A stretch of DNA of 64,000 nt, from contig NZ_CP087968.1 of assembly GCF_024703895.1 (NCBI RefSeq), forward strand, positions 1,736,001 to 1,800,000, given 5' to 3'. The first letter of the stretch is position 1. The number at the start of each line of letters is the position of its first letter. The DNA is from Nocardioides sp. B-3. GTDB taxonomy: Bacteria; Actinomycetota; Actinomycetes; Propionibacteriales; Nocardioidaceae. The notes below the pieces were generated by a model. It was not told where the DNA came from and did no database searches. It saw only the letters and a program-made list of their open reading frames with translations. Positions 9,540 to 20,507 of the stretch are shown here, one piece after another. The position numbers and the translations under genes were made by a program.

Positions 9540-10753
9540 CTACCGCCGTGTCGCCAAGAAGTCACCGATGCGGCCGATCGCCTCTTCCAGCACGGACGCC
9601 TCCGGCAGCGTGACGAGGCGGAAGTGGTCGGGCTCGAACCAGTTGAAGCCCGTGCCGTGCGTGACCGGGATCTTCTTCGCGCGAGCAGGTCGATCACGAA
9701 CTGCTGGTCGTCATCGATCTCGTAGACCGCCGGGTCCAGGCGGGGAAGCAGTAGAGCGCGCCCTTGGGCGTCACGTTGGAGACGCCGGGGATCTCGTTGA
9801 GCAGCCGGTCGGCGAGCATCGACTGCTCGTAGAAGCGGCCGCCGGGCCCGATGAACTCCTCGACGGACTGGTAGCCGCCGAGCGCCGTCTGGATCGCGTG
9901 CTGGGCGGGCACGTTGGCGCACATGCGCATGTTGGCGATCAGGGTCAGCCCCTCGAGGAAGTCGGTGGCGATCTCCTTCGGGCCGGAGATCATCAACCAG
10001 CCGGCGCGGTAGCCGCACACGCGGTAGGCCTTGGACAGCCCGCTGAAGGTCAGGCAGAGGACGTCGTTGCCGGCGAAGGTTGCCGCGTGGTGGTGCTGGG
10101 CGTCCTCGAACAGGATCTTCTCGTAGATCTCGTCGGCGAAGACCACCAGCTGGTGGCGGCGCGCGATGTCGATCAGGCCCTTCACGATGTCTTCGCTGTA
10201 GACGGCACCGGTCGGGTTGTTCGGGTTGATGATCACCAGCCCGTGCGTGTTCTCGGTGATCTTCGACTCGATGTCGGCCGGAGTCGGGGTTCCAGCCGTT
10301 CTCCTCGTCGCAGCGGTAGTGCACCGCCGTACCGCCCGACAGGGTGATCGCGCCGGTCCACAGCGGGTAGTCGGGGGCGGGCACCGGGATCTCGTTGCCG
10401 TCGTCGAGGAAGGCCTGCAGCACCATGCCGATCAGCTCGGAGACGCCGTTGCCGATGAAGATGTCCTCGACGCTGGTCTCGCGCAGCCCGTGGGACTGGT
10501 AGTAGTGCATGACAGCCGTGCGGGCGGAGTAGATCCCCTGCGAGTCGCTGTAGCCCTGCGACTGTGGCAGGTGGTGGATCATGTCGGCCGGGATCGCCTC
10601 GGGTGCCTCGAAGCCGAAGGGTGCCGTGTTGCCGATGTTGAGCTTGAGGATCCGGTGGCCCTCTGCCTCGAGGCGCTGTGCCTCGACGAGGATCGGACCC
10701 CGCACGTCGTAGCGGACACCTTGCAGCTTCTTGCTCTGGCGGATCTGGCGCAT
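9540..10753 (-). CDS. Alanine/aspartate-type aminotransferase, class I (two indels)
   Basis: PLP-dependent aminotransferase most like the alanine aminotransferase AlaA/AlaT group. ATG 10753 starts RQIRQSKKLQGVRYDVRGPI. Visible features: YSDSQGIYSART, GNGVSELI, the NPNNPTG motif, DEIYEKILFED, and the PLP lysine region FSGLSKAYRVCGYRAGW. Indels near 10286 and 9740-9680 break the frame; the corrected end is GDFLATRR with TAG at 9540-9542, about 405 residues. Pyruvate/glutamate use is inference. Confidence 0.85.
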
Positions 10754-10795
10754 GGAGCCATCCTCGCAGCAGGCGATCCGACCTAACATGGGCAT

Positions 10796-11432
10796 ATGGC
10801 CCGGCGGACAGCTCCGCTCACGCTCGACCACCTCGCGCGGGTGGCCGAGCCGTGTCGCTCCTGCCTGTTCTGGAGCACCGATCCGGTCAGCCGCGCACGC
10901 TTCTCCGCCGGCGAGGAGACGGAGGCCCGCGAAGCCTCGGCTCTCCCGGGTGCTGCGCGAGTGGGGCTCGGCCGGTCGCGTCGCGCTGATCGACGGTGAG
11001 GTCGTCGGGCACGCCATCTATGCGCCGGTCGCCTACTTCCCGGGCGCCGCGGGGATCCCGACGTTCCCGCCGTCGCCCGACGCCGTCCTGCTCTCGACGG
11101 TGTACGTCGATCCGTCGGCCCGCCGCGGTGGCATCGGCCGGCTCCCGGTGCAGGGGATGGCGCGCGACCCGGTCAAGCGGCAGATCAACGCGGTCGAGGC
11201 CTTCGGGGACACCCGCGGCCGCACGGTCGGCTGCGTGATGCCGGCGGAGTTCCTCGGGCGGGTCGGCTTCAAGACGCAGCGGGCGCACGTCACCACGCCC
11301 CGGATGCGGATGGACCTGCGGTCCGTCGTCACGTGGAAGTCGGAGGTGGAGCTGGCGCTGGAACGGTTGTGGGGCGCCGTACGACCAGTGCCGGCACCGG
11401 CGCCGAAGACCACGCACCGGACGGAGCCCTGA
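10796..11432 (+). CDS. GNAT-family N-acetyltransferase (one indel)
   Basis: Predicted acetyl-CoA-dependent acetyltransferase, substrate unknown. ATG 10796 gives ARRTAPLTLDHLARVAEPCRSCLFW, an N-terminus common to actinobacterial homologues near parB and trxA. A frame break near 10935 leads to LREWGSAGRVALIDGEVVGHAIYAP and the acetyl-CoA loop region LLSTVYVDPSARRGGIGRLPVQGMA, then GFKTQRAHVTTPRMRMDLR. Divergent from the aminotransferase and convergent with trxA, sharing a terminator hairpin. Confidence 0.8.
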
Positions 11433-11440
11433 GAATGCAG

Positions 11441-11474
11441 AACACCTCGGGCCGCGGATGCGGACCGAGGTGTT
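11441..11474. terminator. Bidirectional terminator hairpin
   Basis: AACACCTCGG ... CCGAGGTGTT, a perfect 10-bp stem around a 14-nt GC-rich loop with further internal pairing, between the convergent GNAT and trxA genes. Confidence 0.75.
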
Positions 11475-11486
11475 CGTGGCTTCGAC

Positions 11487-11810
11487 TCAGATGAAGTCTG
11501 CGAGCTCCTTGAGGAGCGCGGCCTTCGGCTTGGCGCCGACGATCGACTTCACGACCTCGCCGCCCCGGTAGACGTTGATCGTCGGGATGCCGGTGACGCG
11601 GTAGGACGAGGGCGTGACCGGGTTTTCGTCGACGTTCATCTTGAGGAACGTGATCTTCTCGCCGTGCTCGGCGTTGATCTCGTCGAGGATCGGGGCGACT
11701 GGCGGCACGGGCCGCACCATTCGGCCCAGAAGTCGACGAGGACGGGCTTGTCGGACTTGAGGACCTGCTCGTCGAACTGCGCGTCGGTGACGGCGGAGAT
11801 GTTGCCCACG
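11487..11810 (-). CDS. trxA: Thioredoxin (one indel)
   Basis: Dithiol reductant in the cytoplasm, recycled by TrxB. GTG 11810, preceded by GAAAGGG, gives [35 protein letters not shown]; an indel just after the WCGPC active site (near 11700) leads to [26 protein letters not shown], the cis-Pro region [10 protein letters not shown], and the end LLKELADFI. Normal length of about 107 residues. trxB lies upstream on the same strand, separated by a 72-bp palindromic repeat. Confidence 0.95.
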   Translation of the reverse strand, partial: RGQHLRRHRRAVRRAGPQVRQARPRRLLGRMVRPVPPVAPILDEINAEHGEKITFLKMNVDENPVTPSSYRVTGIPTINVYRGGEVVKSIVGAKPKAALLKELADFI

Positions 11811-11941
11811 GGGGTGCCCTTTCGGTTGTCTGGTGACGTCTGTAGATCAGTCAACACCACGCCGCCGACATCTGTTCCCGGTCCGTCGTGGGTGGGTTCG
11901 CGCGGCGTCACAGCGGCGGGCGCCGTGCAGAGCCCAGAAAA

Positions 11942-12013
11942 ATGTAACCGGCGTTTACATCGACTGGACGGCCGACGCAACGGCCGTTCAGTGCGAGTAA
12001 ACGCCGGTTACAT
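11942..12013. repeat. 72-bp double-hairpin intergenic repeat, copy 1
   Basis: Outer arms ATGTAACCGGCGTTTA (11942-11957) and TAAACGCCGGTTACAT (11998-12013) are perfectly complementary. An inner stem ACTGGACGGCCG / CGGCCGTTCAGT has one mismatch, around a loop containing GCAA. It lies 27 bp downstream of the trxB stop. A second copy of equal length is at 36076-36147. Confidence 0.85.
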
Positions 12014-12039
12014 GGAGATGCGGCGGAAACGGGCGAAGG

Positions 12040-13053
12040 TCAGCCCGAGACCTGCACCGTCTCCTCGACCTCACGCGCTGTGGCGTCGGCGGGGCCGGCG
12101 GTGGACGCGACGTGGTCGAGGTGGGCGATGTAGCGCTCGGCGTCGAGGGCGGCGGCGCACCCGGTGCCGGCAGCGGTGATCGCCCGGCGGTAGTGGTGGT
12201 CGACGAGGTCGCCCGCGGCGAAGACGCCCGGCAGGTTGGTGGCGGTCGAGGGGTGCTTGACGAGGACGTAGCCGTCGTCGTCGAGGTCGACTCCGCCGGT
12301 GAGCAGCTCGGAGCGCGGGTCGTGGCCGATGGCGATGAAGAGGCCGGTCACGTCGAGCTGGCGCTCGTCGCCCGTCACCGTGTCGCGCAGGGTCAGCGAC
12401 TCGAGGCGGTCGTCACCGTTGATCGAGGCGATCTCGGAGTTCCAGACCATCTCGAGCTTCGGGTCGGCGAACGCGCGCTCCTGCATGATCTTGGAGGCGC
12501 GCAGCTCGTCGCGGCGGTGGATCAGATAGACCTTCGAGCCGAAGCGGGTCAGGAAGGTCGCCTCCTCCACGGCCGAGTCGCCGCCGCCGATGACGGCGAT
12601 CGCCTGCTCGCGGAAGAAGAAGCCGTCGCACGTCGCGCACCAGAGACGCCGCGGCCGGAGAGCTCCTCCTCGCGGGGCAGGCCCAGCTTGCGATAGCCCG
12701 ACCCCGTCGCGAGGATCACCGAGCGGGCGCGGAACTCGCCATCCGCCGTACGCACGACCTTGATGTCGCCCGCCAGCTCCACGGACACGATGTCGTCGGA
12801 GACCAGCTCGGCGCCGAAGCGCTCGGCCCGGGCGCGCATCTCGTCCATCAGGGCCGGGCCCATGATGCCGTCGCGGAAGCCGGGGAAGTTCTCCACCTCG
12901 GTGGTGTTCATCAGCGCACCACCGGCGGTCACCGAGCCCTCGAACACCAGCGGGTTGAGCGACAGGCGCGGCGTAGACCGCGGCTGTGTAGCCCGAGGGT
13001 CCCGAACCGATGATGATGACGTTGCGAACTTCACGGTATGCATCTTGAGACAT
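12040..13053 (-). CDS. trxB: Thioredoxin reductase (two indels)
   Basis: NADPH- and FAD-dependent reduction of thioredoxin. ATG 13053 with AGGAG upstream starts [28 protein letters not shown] (FAD GxGxxG). An indel near 12968 leads to [26 protein letters not shown]; another near 12650 precedes the redox-active CATC (CATCDGFFF). The NADPH site is [14 protein letters not shown], and [24 protein letters not shown] is the second FAD motif. About 338 residues. Adjacent to sigM/anti-sigma and trxA as in M. tuberculosis. Confidence 0.95.
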   Translation of the reverse strand: MSQDAYREVRNVIIIGSGPSGYTAAVYAAPVAQPAGVRGLGDRRWCADEHHRGGELPRLPRRHHGPGPDGRDARPGRALRRRAGLRRHRVRGAGGRHQGRAYGGWRVPRPLGDPRDGVGLSQAGPAPRGGALRPRRLWCATCDGFFFREQAIAVIGGGDSAVEEATFLTRFGSKVYLIHRRDELRASKIMQERAFADPKLEMVWNSEIASINGDDRLESLTLRDTVTGDERQLDVTGLFIAIGHDPRSELLTGGVDLDDDGYVLVKHPSTATNLPGVFAAGDLVDHHYRRAITAAGTGCAAALDAERYIAHLDHVASTAGPADATAREVEETVQVSG

Positions 13054-13146
13054 GCGGACAGGGCTCCTGAGGGATCGGGATGGGCGGTACGCCGTGTGCA
13101 ACCGATCGTAGGCGGCGAATGTTCCAGCCGGCCGGCCAGTCCACGA

Positions 13147-13868
13147 TCAGGGTGCGCGGAGCTCGAGCGTGCGGAATGCCTCACGCTCGCCGCACAGGAA
13201 CACGTCGACCCGCTGGCGGCTGCCGCTCGGGGCGCGGAAGACGAGCGTGGCCGGCAGGCCGTCGAGGGTGACCGGGACCGCGGACCCCGTGCCGACGTCG
13301 GGCCCGGCGCAGACGGCGTAGCCGGTGACCAGCCGGGGCGGCGCCTCGCAGCCTGCGGACTCCGGGGCTTCAGCGCGGTGTCGCTGCTGAGGGCGCCGGC
13401 CTCGCCGAGGAGCTGGCTGGCGGTCGGAGCCGGCTGCTGGGACCGCGCGCGCTTCTCGTCCGCGAGGTCGTCGCCGGGACCGGCGCTCTCGGCGTCGTAG
13501 GCCTCGTCGGACTCTCGGGCGGACATCGGGCCCTCGGCGGCATCGCCGGAGTCCGACGTGACGGCATCGGACCCGGCTCCGGCAAGGTCGTCGGACCCCC
13601 CGGTGGGCAGCACCTGACCGATGCCGACTCCCGCCACCACGACGGCCGCGGCGGCCGGGAGGAGCGTTCCTGCGGTACGGCGACGACGCGACGCGAGGGT
13701 CACGACGGGAGCCCGGGTCTCCATGCGATCGGCGGTCAGGGACGCCGGGGCAGCGTCGAGGCGTGCGACCACCTCGGGAGGTGTGGGATCGGTGTGCCGG
13801 GCGGACGCGAGGAGCGCGCGGACGGCGTCGTCCCGGGCGGGGGTCAGGTCGGAGTCGGGATCGGACAC
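13147..13868 (-). CDS. Probable SigM anti-sigma factor, membrane-anchored (one indel)
   Basis: GTG 13868 overlaps the sigM 3' end by 25 bp. The product has an N-terminal cytoplasmic part (about 1-65), one membrane segment around residues 67-88 ([20 protein letters not shown]) and an acidic external linker. After an indel near 13360 comes a small C-terminal domain with two Cys residues ([19 protein letters not shown]). About 240 residues. I infer anti-sigma function from position and topology, as for RsmA (Rv3912) in M. tuberculosis; sequence similarity alone would not prove it. Confidence 0.65.
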
Positions 13869-14576
13869 GTGCGGGCACCTCCTTCTCGGCGTACAGGGGA
13901 AAACGGGTCAGCGCGTGGGTGGTGGGGCGCGTGGGGGCCAGTCGTTGGGACGTCCGCGGTGGGCGGCGGGTTCCCCGGCGGAGGAGTGTCACGCACCACG
14001 GGCGCGAGCACGCCGAGCAGCGGCGCCAGCTTCGCGCGGCCCCGGAAGCACCGCGACTTCACGGTGCCCTCGGCCACGCCGAGCATCTGCGAGGCCTCGG
14101 CCACGGAGTAGCCCTCCATGTCGACGAGCACCAGTGCCGCGCGCTGGTCGGGGGCGAGCGTCCTGAGGGCGTCGAGCACCATCCGTCGGCGTTCGTCGGC
14201 CACCGTCAGCTCCGCGGGGTCGAGCTCGGCGTCGGTGGAGCTCACCAGCGAACCGCGATCGGCCCGCTCCTCGAGGTCGTCGGGCAGGGGGTCGGCACGG
14301 CGGACCTTCATAGCGCGCAGCCGGTCGAGGCAGGCGTTGACGACCACCCGGTGCAACCAAGGTCGTCACGGCCGCGTCACCGCGGAAGGAACCGGCGCGG
14401 CGGAAGGCCGCGATCATCCCCTCCTGCAGCCCGTCCGCGGCGTCCTCGGGGTTGCCCATGGTTCGCAGCGCCACCGCCCAGAGCCGGTCGCGGTGCCGCG
14501 CGAAGAGCTCGCCGAACGCGTCCGCGTCGCCCTCGACGTGGAGGGCGAGGAGCTGGGCGTCCGACCGGTCACTCAT
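13844..14576 (-). CDS. sigM: ECF RNA polymerase sigma factor SigM (one indel)
   Basis: Extracytoplasmic-function sigma factor. ATG 14576 overlaps the stop of the upstream pseudokinase gene (ATGA). Region 2 is [25 protein letters not shown] and the -10 recognition segment; an indel near 14357 precedes [16 protein letters not shown]. Region 4 is [47 protein letters not shown]. The C-terminal 45 residues are Pro-rich. Its place between murJ/pseudokinase and the anti-sigma gene matches Rv3911, so an envelope or oxidative stress role is likely. Confidence 0.92.
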
Positions 14577-16483
14577 CCCTTGACCACCACGTCCGCGATC
14601 GTGCCCCGGAACTCGTCCTCCACCGGCGGGATCGAGGTCAGCCACACCGTGACGAACCGGCCGGAGACGGCCTCGTCCAGGGGACACCGTCAGCGCACCG
14701 ATGCCGGCCGCCGTGCCGACGGGCGTGAGGCCGGCGACGCTCGTCGGCGTCTGGCTGGTGAGGTAGACGGCCAGCTCGGTCGGCCCCGCCCGGGGGTCGC
14801 GATGTCGATCTCGCGGACCCCCATCGCCTTGCCGAGGTCGAGCACCGTGCCCACGCCGTCCTTGAGCCCGGCCGGGCCGAAGTCCTGTCGGTACGTCGAC
14901 GTGTGCCACGACGTCGCCGGGTCACCGTCGAGGACGAGCGGAACCGTGTCGGGGTACTCGTCCTGCGGAGGCGAGCCCTGCGGGTCGAAGTCGACGGCGG
15001 TGATCCCGGTGAAGGGCGTGAGGCTCGCCGCCTGCGAGGGGCGGGTCGTCGCGACGTCATCCTCGGTGTCCTCCGGGTCGCCGGAGCCGAGGTGGTAGGC
15101 GGCGACGGCGGCCACGAGCACGAGCACGCCGACGCCGAGGGCCATGGCGAGCCGGATCCAGTTGCGCCCGGGCACGTCCTCGCTGCCGGTGTCGGTCAGC
15201 TCGTGCGGTGGCCGGGCGCCGCTGCCCGAGCTGCTGCTCGGGCCCGTCGACTCCCACGGCCAGTAGTCCGGGGACTGGGCCGCGGTGGTGCCGGGACGCG
15301 GTCGGCGTACGGGCTGGCCCTCGGGCGGCTCCGGCGCGAACAGCGGCTTGACGGGCTTGTCCTCGAACGGTGGCGGAGGAGCGGGTGCCTCGCGGCGCGT
15401 CGGGATCCACCCGACGCCGTCGTTCTCGTCGAAGACCGGGATCCCGGCCTCGGTCGGCAGCTCCACGGGCTCGACCGGGGCGTCAGGCTCGCTCGCGGGT
15501 TCGGGAACCGGGGCCTGCTCCACCACGGGTTCCGGGGCGGGCTCCACGGGTTCCGGGGCGGGCTCCACGGGTTCCGGGGCGGGCTCCACGGGCGCCGGGG
15601 CGGGCTCCACGGGCGCCGGGTCGGGGAGACGCGACCATCGGGGGCAACGGCTCGATGCGGCGTACGGGCTGGGTCGGTGGCGGCGGGCTCCGGGGCCCGG
15701 CCTCGGCCATCCCGGTCGGGTCCCCGACGAACTCGGCCAGCGCGGCGGCGACGCCGGTCAGCTTCGACAGGTCGTGCACGGATCGCTGGGTGTGCCCCGA
15801 CGTCGCATTGATGACCCGGTCGCACAGTGCGTCGAGAGGGCGCGGGATCCCGGCTCGCACGCGCCGGGGACGCAGCACCTCGCCGTGCAGCCGCGGAGCG
15901 GGTGGCAGCAGCGACGTCGAGGCACCGGCCCACTTGCCGGTGAGAGCGGCGTAGAGGACGCCGACCGTGTCGAGGAGGTCGGTCGTGCGACGGGCGGAGG
16001 GAACGCCGTGCAGCGCCGCGTCGACCGCGAAGCCGATGATCCGCACCTGCCCCTGCCGGTCGATGAGCACGTTCTCCGGCACCATCCGGCCGTGCTCGAG
16101 CCCGGCGTCGTGCGCGCGCCGGGCTGTCGGCCACCTCGGCGACGATCCGGGCCGCACGCCGCGGGCGAGCGGGCCGCTGTTCGCGAGCATGATGTCGAGC
16201 GAGGTCCCGGCCCCCCACTCGTTCACGACGTAGCAGAGCTCGTCGGTGCGGTCGGCGTCGAGCACGCGCAGCAACCTGCAGGTCGTGGTGCGGCGCCGTA
16301 CGCCGCGCGGCATCGAGCAGCTCGTCGGCTCGTGCGTCCTCGCTGCCGATGAGGTGTACGGCGACGTGCCGGTCGAGCACGAGGTCGTGCGCGCCAGAAG
16401 CGCCCGCCGCGACTCTCGGTCAGCAGCTCGTCGAGGCGGTAGCGCGTGGCGAGGAGGTCGCCGGCATGGAGTGAGTCAGGCAT
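14573..16483 (-). CDS. MurJ-associated transmembrane pseudokinase with discoidin-like domain (several indels)
   Basis: Separate version of the C-terminal half of M. tuberculosis MviN/MurJ (Rv3910). ATG 16483 (GAGGTG upstream) starts PDSLHAGDLLATRYRLDELL, a protein-kinase-like N-lobe. The catalytic loop reads GRMVPENVLID in place of HRDxKxxN, and IIGFAVD stands for DFG, so phosphotransfer is unlikely. A repetitive EPAPEPV linker follows (15530-15620), then one membrane segment (LAMALGVGVLVLVAAVAAY, near 15130), then an external F5/8-type (discoidin-like) fold: VDFDPQGSPPQDEYPDTVPL, LDGDPATSWHT. Indels near 16275, 16120, 15625, 14800 and 14690. Probably regulates MurJ. Confidence 0.82.
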
Positions 16484-16532
16484 CCGGCACCTCACTCTCG
16501 CTGACTGGGCAGGGTCATCCCCATGCTAGGCA

Positions 16533-18167
16533 TCAGGAACGCCGGAGTCTGGTCAACGCCACGTCGGTCAGCGAGGTGATCTCGCGGATGTGCAGCAGGC
16601 GCGCGACCAGCAGCAGCACGAGACCGCCGGCCGGGCCTGCGAGCCCGCCGCGCAGCAGCGACAGCAGGATCCCGGGACGCTCACCCGGGCCCGCCGGGGC
16701 CAGCTCCGACTCCCCGGGAGGCGAGAGCGGCGCCGGCGCAAGCGATCGCCATCCGTACGAGGAAGCGCACCGGGGCCGGGGTCCCGAGCCCCGCCGAGGG
16801 TACGGCGCAGCGCGGCGTAGCTCAGCGCGGAGCCGACGACGTAGGACACGAGCCGGGCGATCACCAGCGCCGGGGCCGTCTGCTCGTCGCTCGCACGGTC
16901 GACCAGCCAGAACGCGGCGGCGATGTTGGTGGCGGAGATGGCGCACTGGATCCAGAACACCCGGCGGGTCTGCTCGAGGGCGTAGAAGCCGCGCAGCATC
17001 AGGTAGTGGACGGTGAAGAACGCGAGCGCCGGGCCGAAGAGCGCGAGGGTGGGGGCGAAGGCTCGCGGGTCGCCGGCGCCGGCTTCGAAGAGCACACCGG
17101 CGATGTCGCGCGACAGGATGGGCACGAGCGTGGCGAAGGGCAGCACCACGACCAGCGCCGTGCGCAGGGTCGAGCCGATGGTCCGGCCCATGTCGCCCGG
17201 GCGGTCGTCGCTCGCAAAGGACGAGAGGCGCGGCAGGATGGCGGTCGTCAGGGAGACGGTCACGATGGCGTGCGGCACCATCATGATCAGGAAGCTGCTG
17301 GCGTAGACCGTGTTGCCGGTGCCCTCGTCACTGCCGCCGATGGTGCCGCCGGACGCCAGTCGCGTCACCACCGGGAACGCGATCTGGTTGACGACCACGA
17401 ACAGCACCGTCCACACGCCGAGTCGCAGGGTGTGGCCGAGGCCGGTGCCGCGGAAGTCGAAGCGGGGTCGGTAGGCGAAGCCCGCCTTGCGCAGGTAGGG
17501 GATCAGGATCAGGAACTGGACGACGATGCCGAGCGTCGAGCCGAGGCCGAGCAGCAGCTCCCGGTTGTCGGTGAAGGGTCCGACGAGCTCGGCCGTCGAA
17601 GGCTTGCCCCATGCGAGGAGGTAGACGCTCAGCACCACGATCGCGATCAGGTTGTTCGCGATCGGTGCCCACATCATCGGCCCGAACTTCTGGCGCGTTG
17701 AGCACTCGGCCCAGCAGCACGAACATGCCGTAGAAGAAGACCTGCGGCAGGCAGTAGCGCGTGAAGGCGATGGCCGACTCGAGGTGGGCGGCGCGGTCGG
17801 CGTCGAAGAAGCGGTCGGCGAGGTAGACGCGCATCAGCAGGGGCGCCAGCAGCACCAGCACCACGGTCACGACCGCCGGGAAGATCGTGGACAGGGTGAT
17901 GATCCGCGCGGCGTAGGCCTCACCGCCGTCCGCGTCGTTCTTCATCGCTCGCACCAGCTGCGGCACCAGCACGGCGTTGAAGACGCCGCCCGCGACGAGG
18001 ATGTAGATCGCGTTGGGGATGGTGTTGGCGATCGTGAAGATGTCGGCGTGCAGGAACTGCCCGAGCGCCGCGATGATCAGCAGCGAGCGGAAGTAGCCAC
18101 TGAAGCGCGACAGGATCGTCCCGCTGGCCATCACCGCACTCGAGGCCGGGATCCGCTGATCGGTCAT
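16533..18167 (-). CDS. murJ: Lipid II flippase MurJ/MviN (two indels)
   Basis: Polytopic membrane protein that flips lipid II for peptidoglycan synthesis. ATG 18167 starts TDQRIPASSAVMASGTILSRFSGYFRSLLIIAAL, with the MATE-like core continuing NTIPNAIYILVAGGVFNAVLVPQLVRAM and FYGMFVLLGRVLNA. Indels near 17690 and 16790 break the frame; the parts between show PIANNLIAIVVLSVYLLAWG, MMVPHAIVTVSLTTAILPRLS and FGPALAFFTVHYLMLRGFYALEQTRRVF. About 545 residues with some 14 membrane segments. The mycobacterial C-terminal pseudokinase is a separate gene here, 49 bp downstream. Confidence 0.93.
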
Positions 18168-20419
18168 GCGGCGGGCTCGGCGGTTTCCGGGGACCGACGT
18201 GCCGCGGCTGCGGAGGCGGCGTACCAGCCGGATCGCGATGGTGCCGAAGAGCAGCGTGGCGCCCCCGGCGAGCAGCAGCCAGATCAGGCCGCTCACCTGC
18301 GCCGCGCGGATCTGCACGTTCGTGGACGCACCGGTCGGCGTGCCCTGCGCGTCGGTGACGACCAGCCGGACTCGGTGGATGCCGGGACGGTTGGCGGTCA
18401 CGTTGGGCTTGAGTCGCTTGCGACTGTCGGCGGCGACCTGCTGCGGGCCGAGGTCCTCGAGGTCGAGGCTGCCCTGCGACTGTACGGCGATGCGCACCGT
18501 CACGGGTTGGTCCGGGCCGTTGATGATGTCGACACCGGGCCTACCGCTGTCGCTCGAGAGCGTCACCGCGTCGGGCGCGTCCAGGGTCACGCTCGCCAGC
18601 TGCCCTGACACGAAGCCGGTGGCCGCGCGCACGGACGAGGCGGCCTTCGTGGCGTTGGGGCGGTGGCCGCTCGACAGGCTGGCCAGCACCTCGTCGGCGA
18701 CCTGCTGCCGCACGAGGTTCTGCTGGGTGAGCAGGCCGGCGAGCTGGCCGGCGCGGGCGGTGAGGTCGTCGGCAACGGAGAAGCTGGCGACGTCGAGCTC
18801 GGCGTCCTCGTCCTCCTCGGTGTAGCTGAGGTCGCGGGCGTTCATCGAGACGGCCCGGCGCGAGGCCACGTCGGCGACGTCCACGTGGGAGAGCCACGGC
18901 GCGTCGAGCCCGTCGAAGAGGCGGGTCGGATCGGTGGGCTTCCAGTCGGCGGGCAGCATCATCACGACCGGCGAGCGCGTGCCCGACTGGAGGCGCAGGG
19001 CCGCCTCGCTGAGCAGCCGCTGCCGCAGCGCGAGCGGGTCGTCGGCGGCGGTCGGGCTCGGCCCGCCGGACGAGGCGCCGCTGGAGGTGACGACGATCTT
19101 GTGCTGGAGCAGTCGCGCCATCGACTGCGGTGCATCCGGCGGCACGACGGGGAAGGACGTGTCGGCCAGCAGGATGGTGGTGTCCGGGGTGGCGGCCGAG
19201 ATCGCGGCCGGGCTCAGGATGCCGTCGCGCGGAGCCAGCGCCGGCGTGAAGGGGATCTTCATCCGAGTCATCACCCGGCTGCTGCGGGTCACCGCCTGCG
19301 CGTAGTAGGAGGGACCGTGCGCGGCCGCTGCGGACACGTCGAGGTCGCCGTACGGGAGGGCCGGGACGGTGTGGTCGGAGGTGACCAGCTCGAAGCGGTC
19401 GAGCCACGCTCGCGCCGTCTGCGCAACCTCCTCCTCCGCGGGAGTCAGGTCCCGGTCGGGGTCGACCGGCGGGATCGGGTCGGCGAGGGCGGCGAACGGG
19501 TCGAGAGCGCCGGGCGCGCCACCGGCCGCGGCGGACGGCGTCGTCTCGGCGGGCTCCTCGGTCGGCTCGACGGGCGTGGCCGCCGGGTCGGGGGCCGGGC
19601 TGCGGCTCAGGGTTGCCCACGGCCAGCCGCGCGACGGCCGCCAGCACGGCCGGGTCGACCAGCCGGGACACCGTCGTGCCGGTCGTCGCGGTGTCGCCCG
19701 CCTCGAGGATCGTGTCCAGCCGGCCGCCCTCGTCGAGCGAGCGGGCCCAGCGCTTGACCCGGTCGATCCGGCCGTCGGGGGTGAACCACACCGTCTCGCG
19801 GACCGGCAGGACGATCGCGGCGTCCACCGTCTCGAGGTCCTTCTTGCGGGTGCGTGGCACCAGCGGGATGAAGGTGCAGGGCGCGGCCGTCGGCAAACGT
19901 GTCCTTGGGCAGGGTGGCCGTGAGTCCGCTCGCCTGCACGCCCAGCCAGTAGACCCCGGACACGGAGAGGCCCAGCTCGGAGCGCGGCACGGTCAGGCTG
20001 AAGTCGGCGGTCTGCCCCGGCTCGAGCACGTCGACGGTCGCCTCGGTGCCGGGAGTGATGACGCGCTCACCGACGAACTCGCCCGCCGCCGCGGTGCCGG
20101 CCGAGGCGGCCAGCGCCGGGGTGTCCACGATCGGTGCCGCGGAACGGATGGCGTAGAGGTTGATCTCCGTCCACTGCTCGTCGCTGACGTTGGCGACGGT
20201 GCCGGTGATCGTGACCGGCTCGTCCTCGTCGCTGAGCGTCGCGGGGGAGATCGTGTCGAGGTGGACCAGCAGCGGGTCCGCCGTGGCCCGGGCCGGCCGG
20301 GCCTTGCGAGGCTCGGCGTTCGCCGTACCCATCAAGGCGCAGAGCGCGATGACCACGGCCAGCACCAGAATCCGTCCCCGGGTCCTCCGGGCGCGGAGGG
20401 AGGGGGACAGGTGCTGCAC
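18164..20419 (-). CDS. Exported DUF6049-type protein, Rv3909 homologue (two to three indels)
   Basis: Large secreted or anchored protein of unknown function encoded directly upstream of murJ throughout actinobacteria. GTG 20419 gives a basic N-terminus and signal peptide (RILVLAVVIALCALMGTANA), then an extracellular region with repeated beta-type segments (LVHLDTISPATLSDEDEPVTITGTVANVS). Indels near 19897 and 19610 join the segments. A C-terminal membrane helix (VSGLIWLLLAGGATLLFGTIAIRLV) precedes a basic tail; with one more indel the stop overlaps the murJ ATG. About 750 residues. Cell-wall linkage is inferred from context only. Confidence 0.8.
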
Positions 20420-20507
20420 GGCACGACTCTAGCCGCGCGGACCACCCGGCCCGAGACGACGCTCTCGACCACGGCGTTCACTCTCGGATCACCTAGAGTT
20501 GACCCTC

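Noticed and set aside
13844..13868. sigM-anti-sigma overlap as a frameshift artefact
   Set aside because: Both ends are supported: GTG start codon for the anti-sigma gene and a natural sigM stop; a 25-bp overlap is common in coupled pairs.
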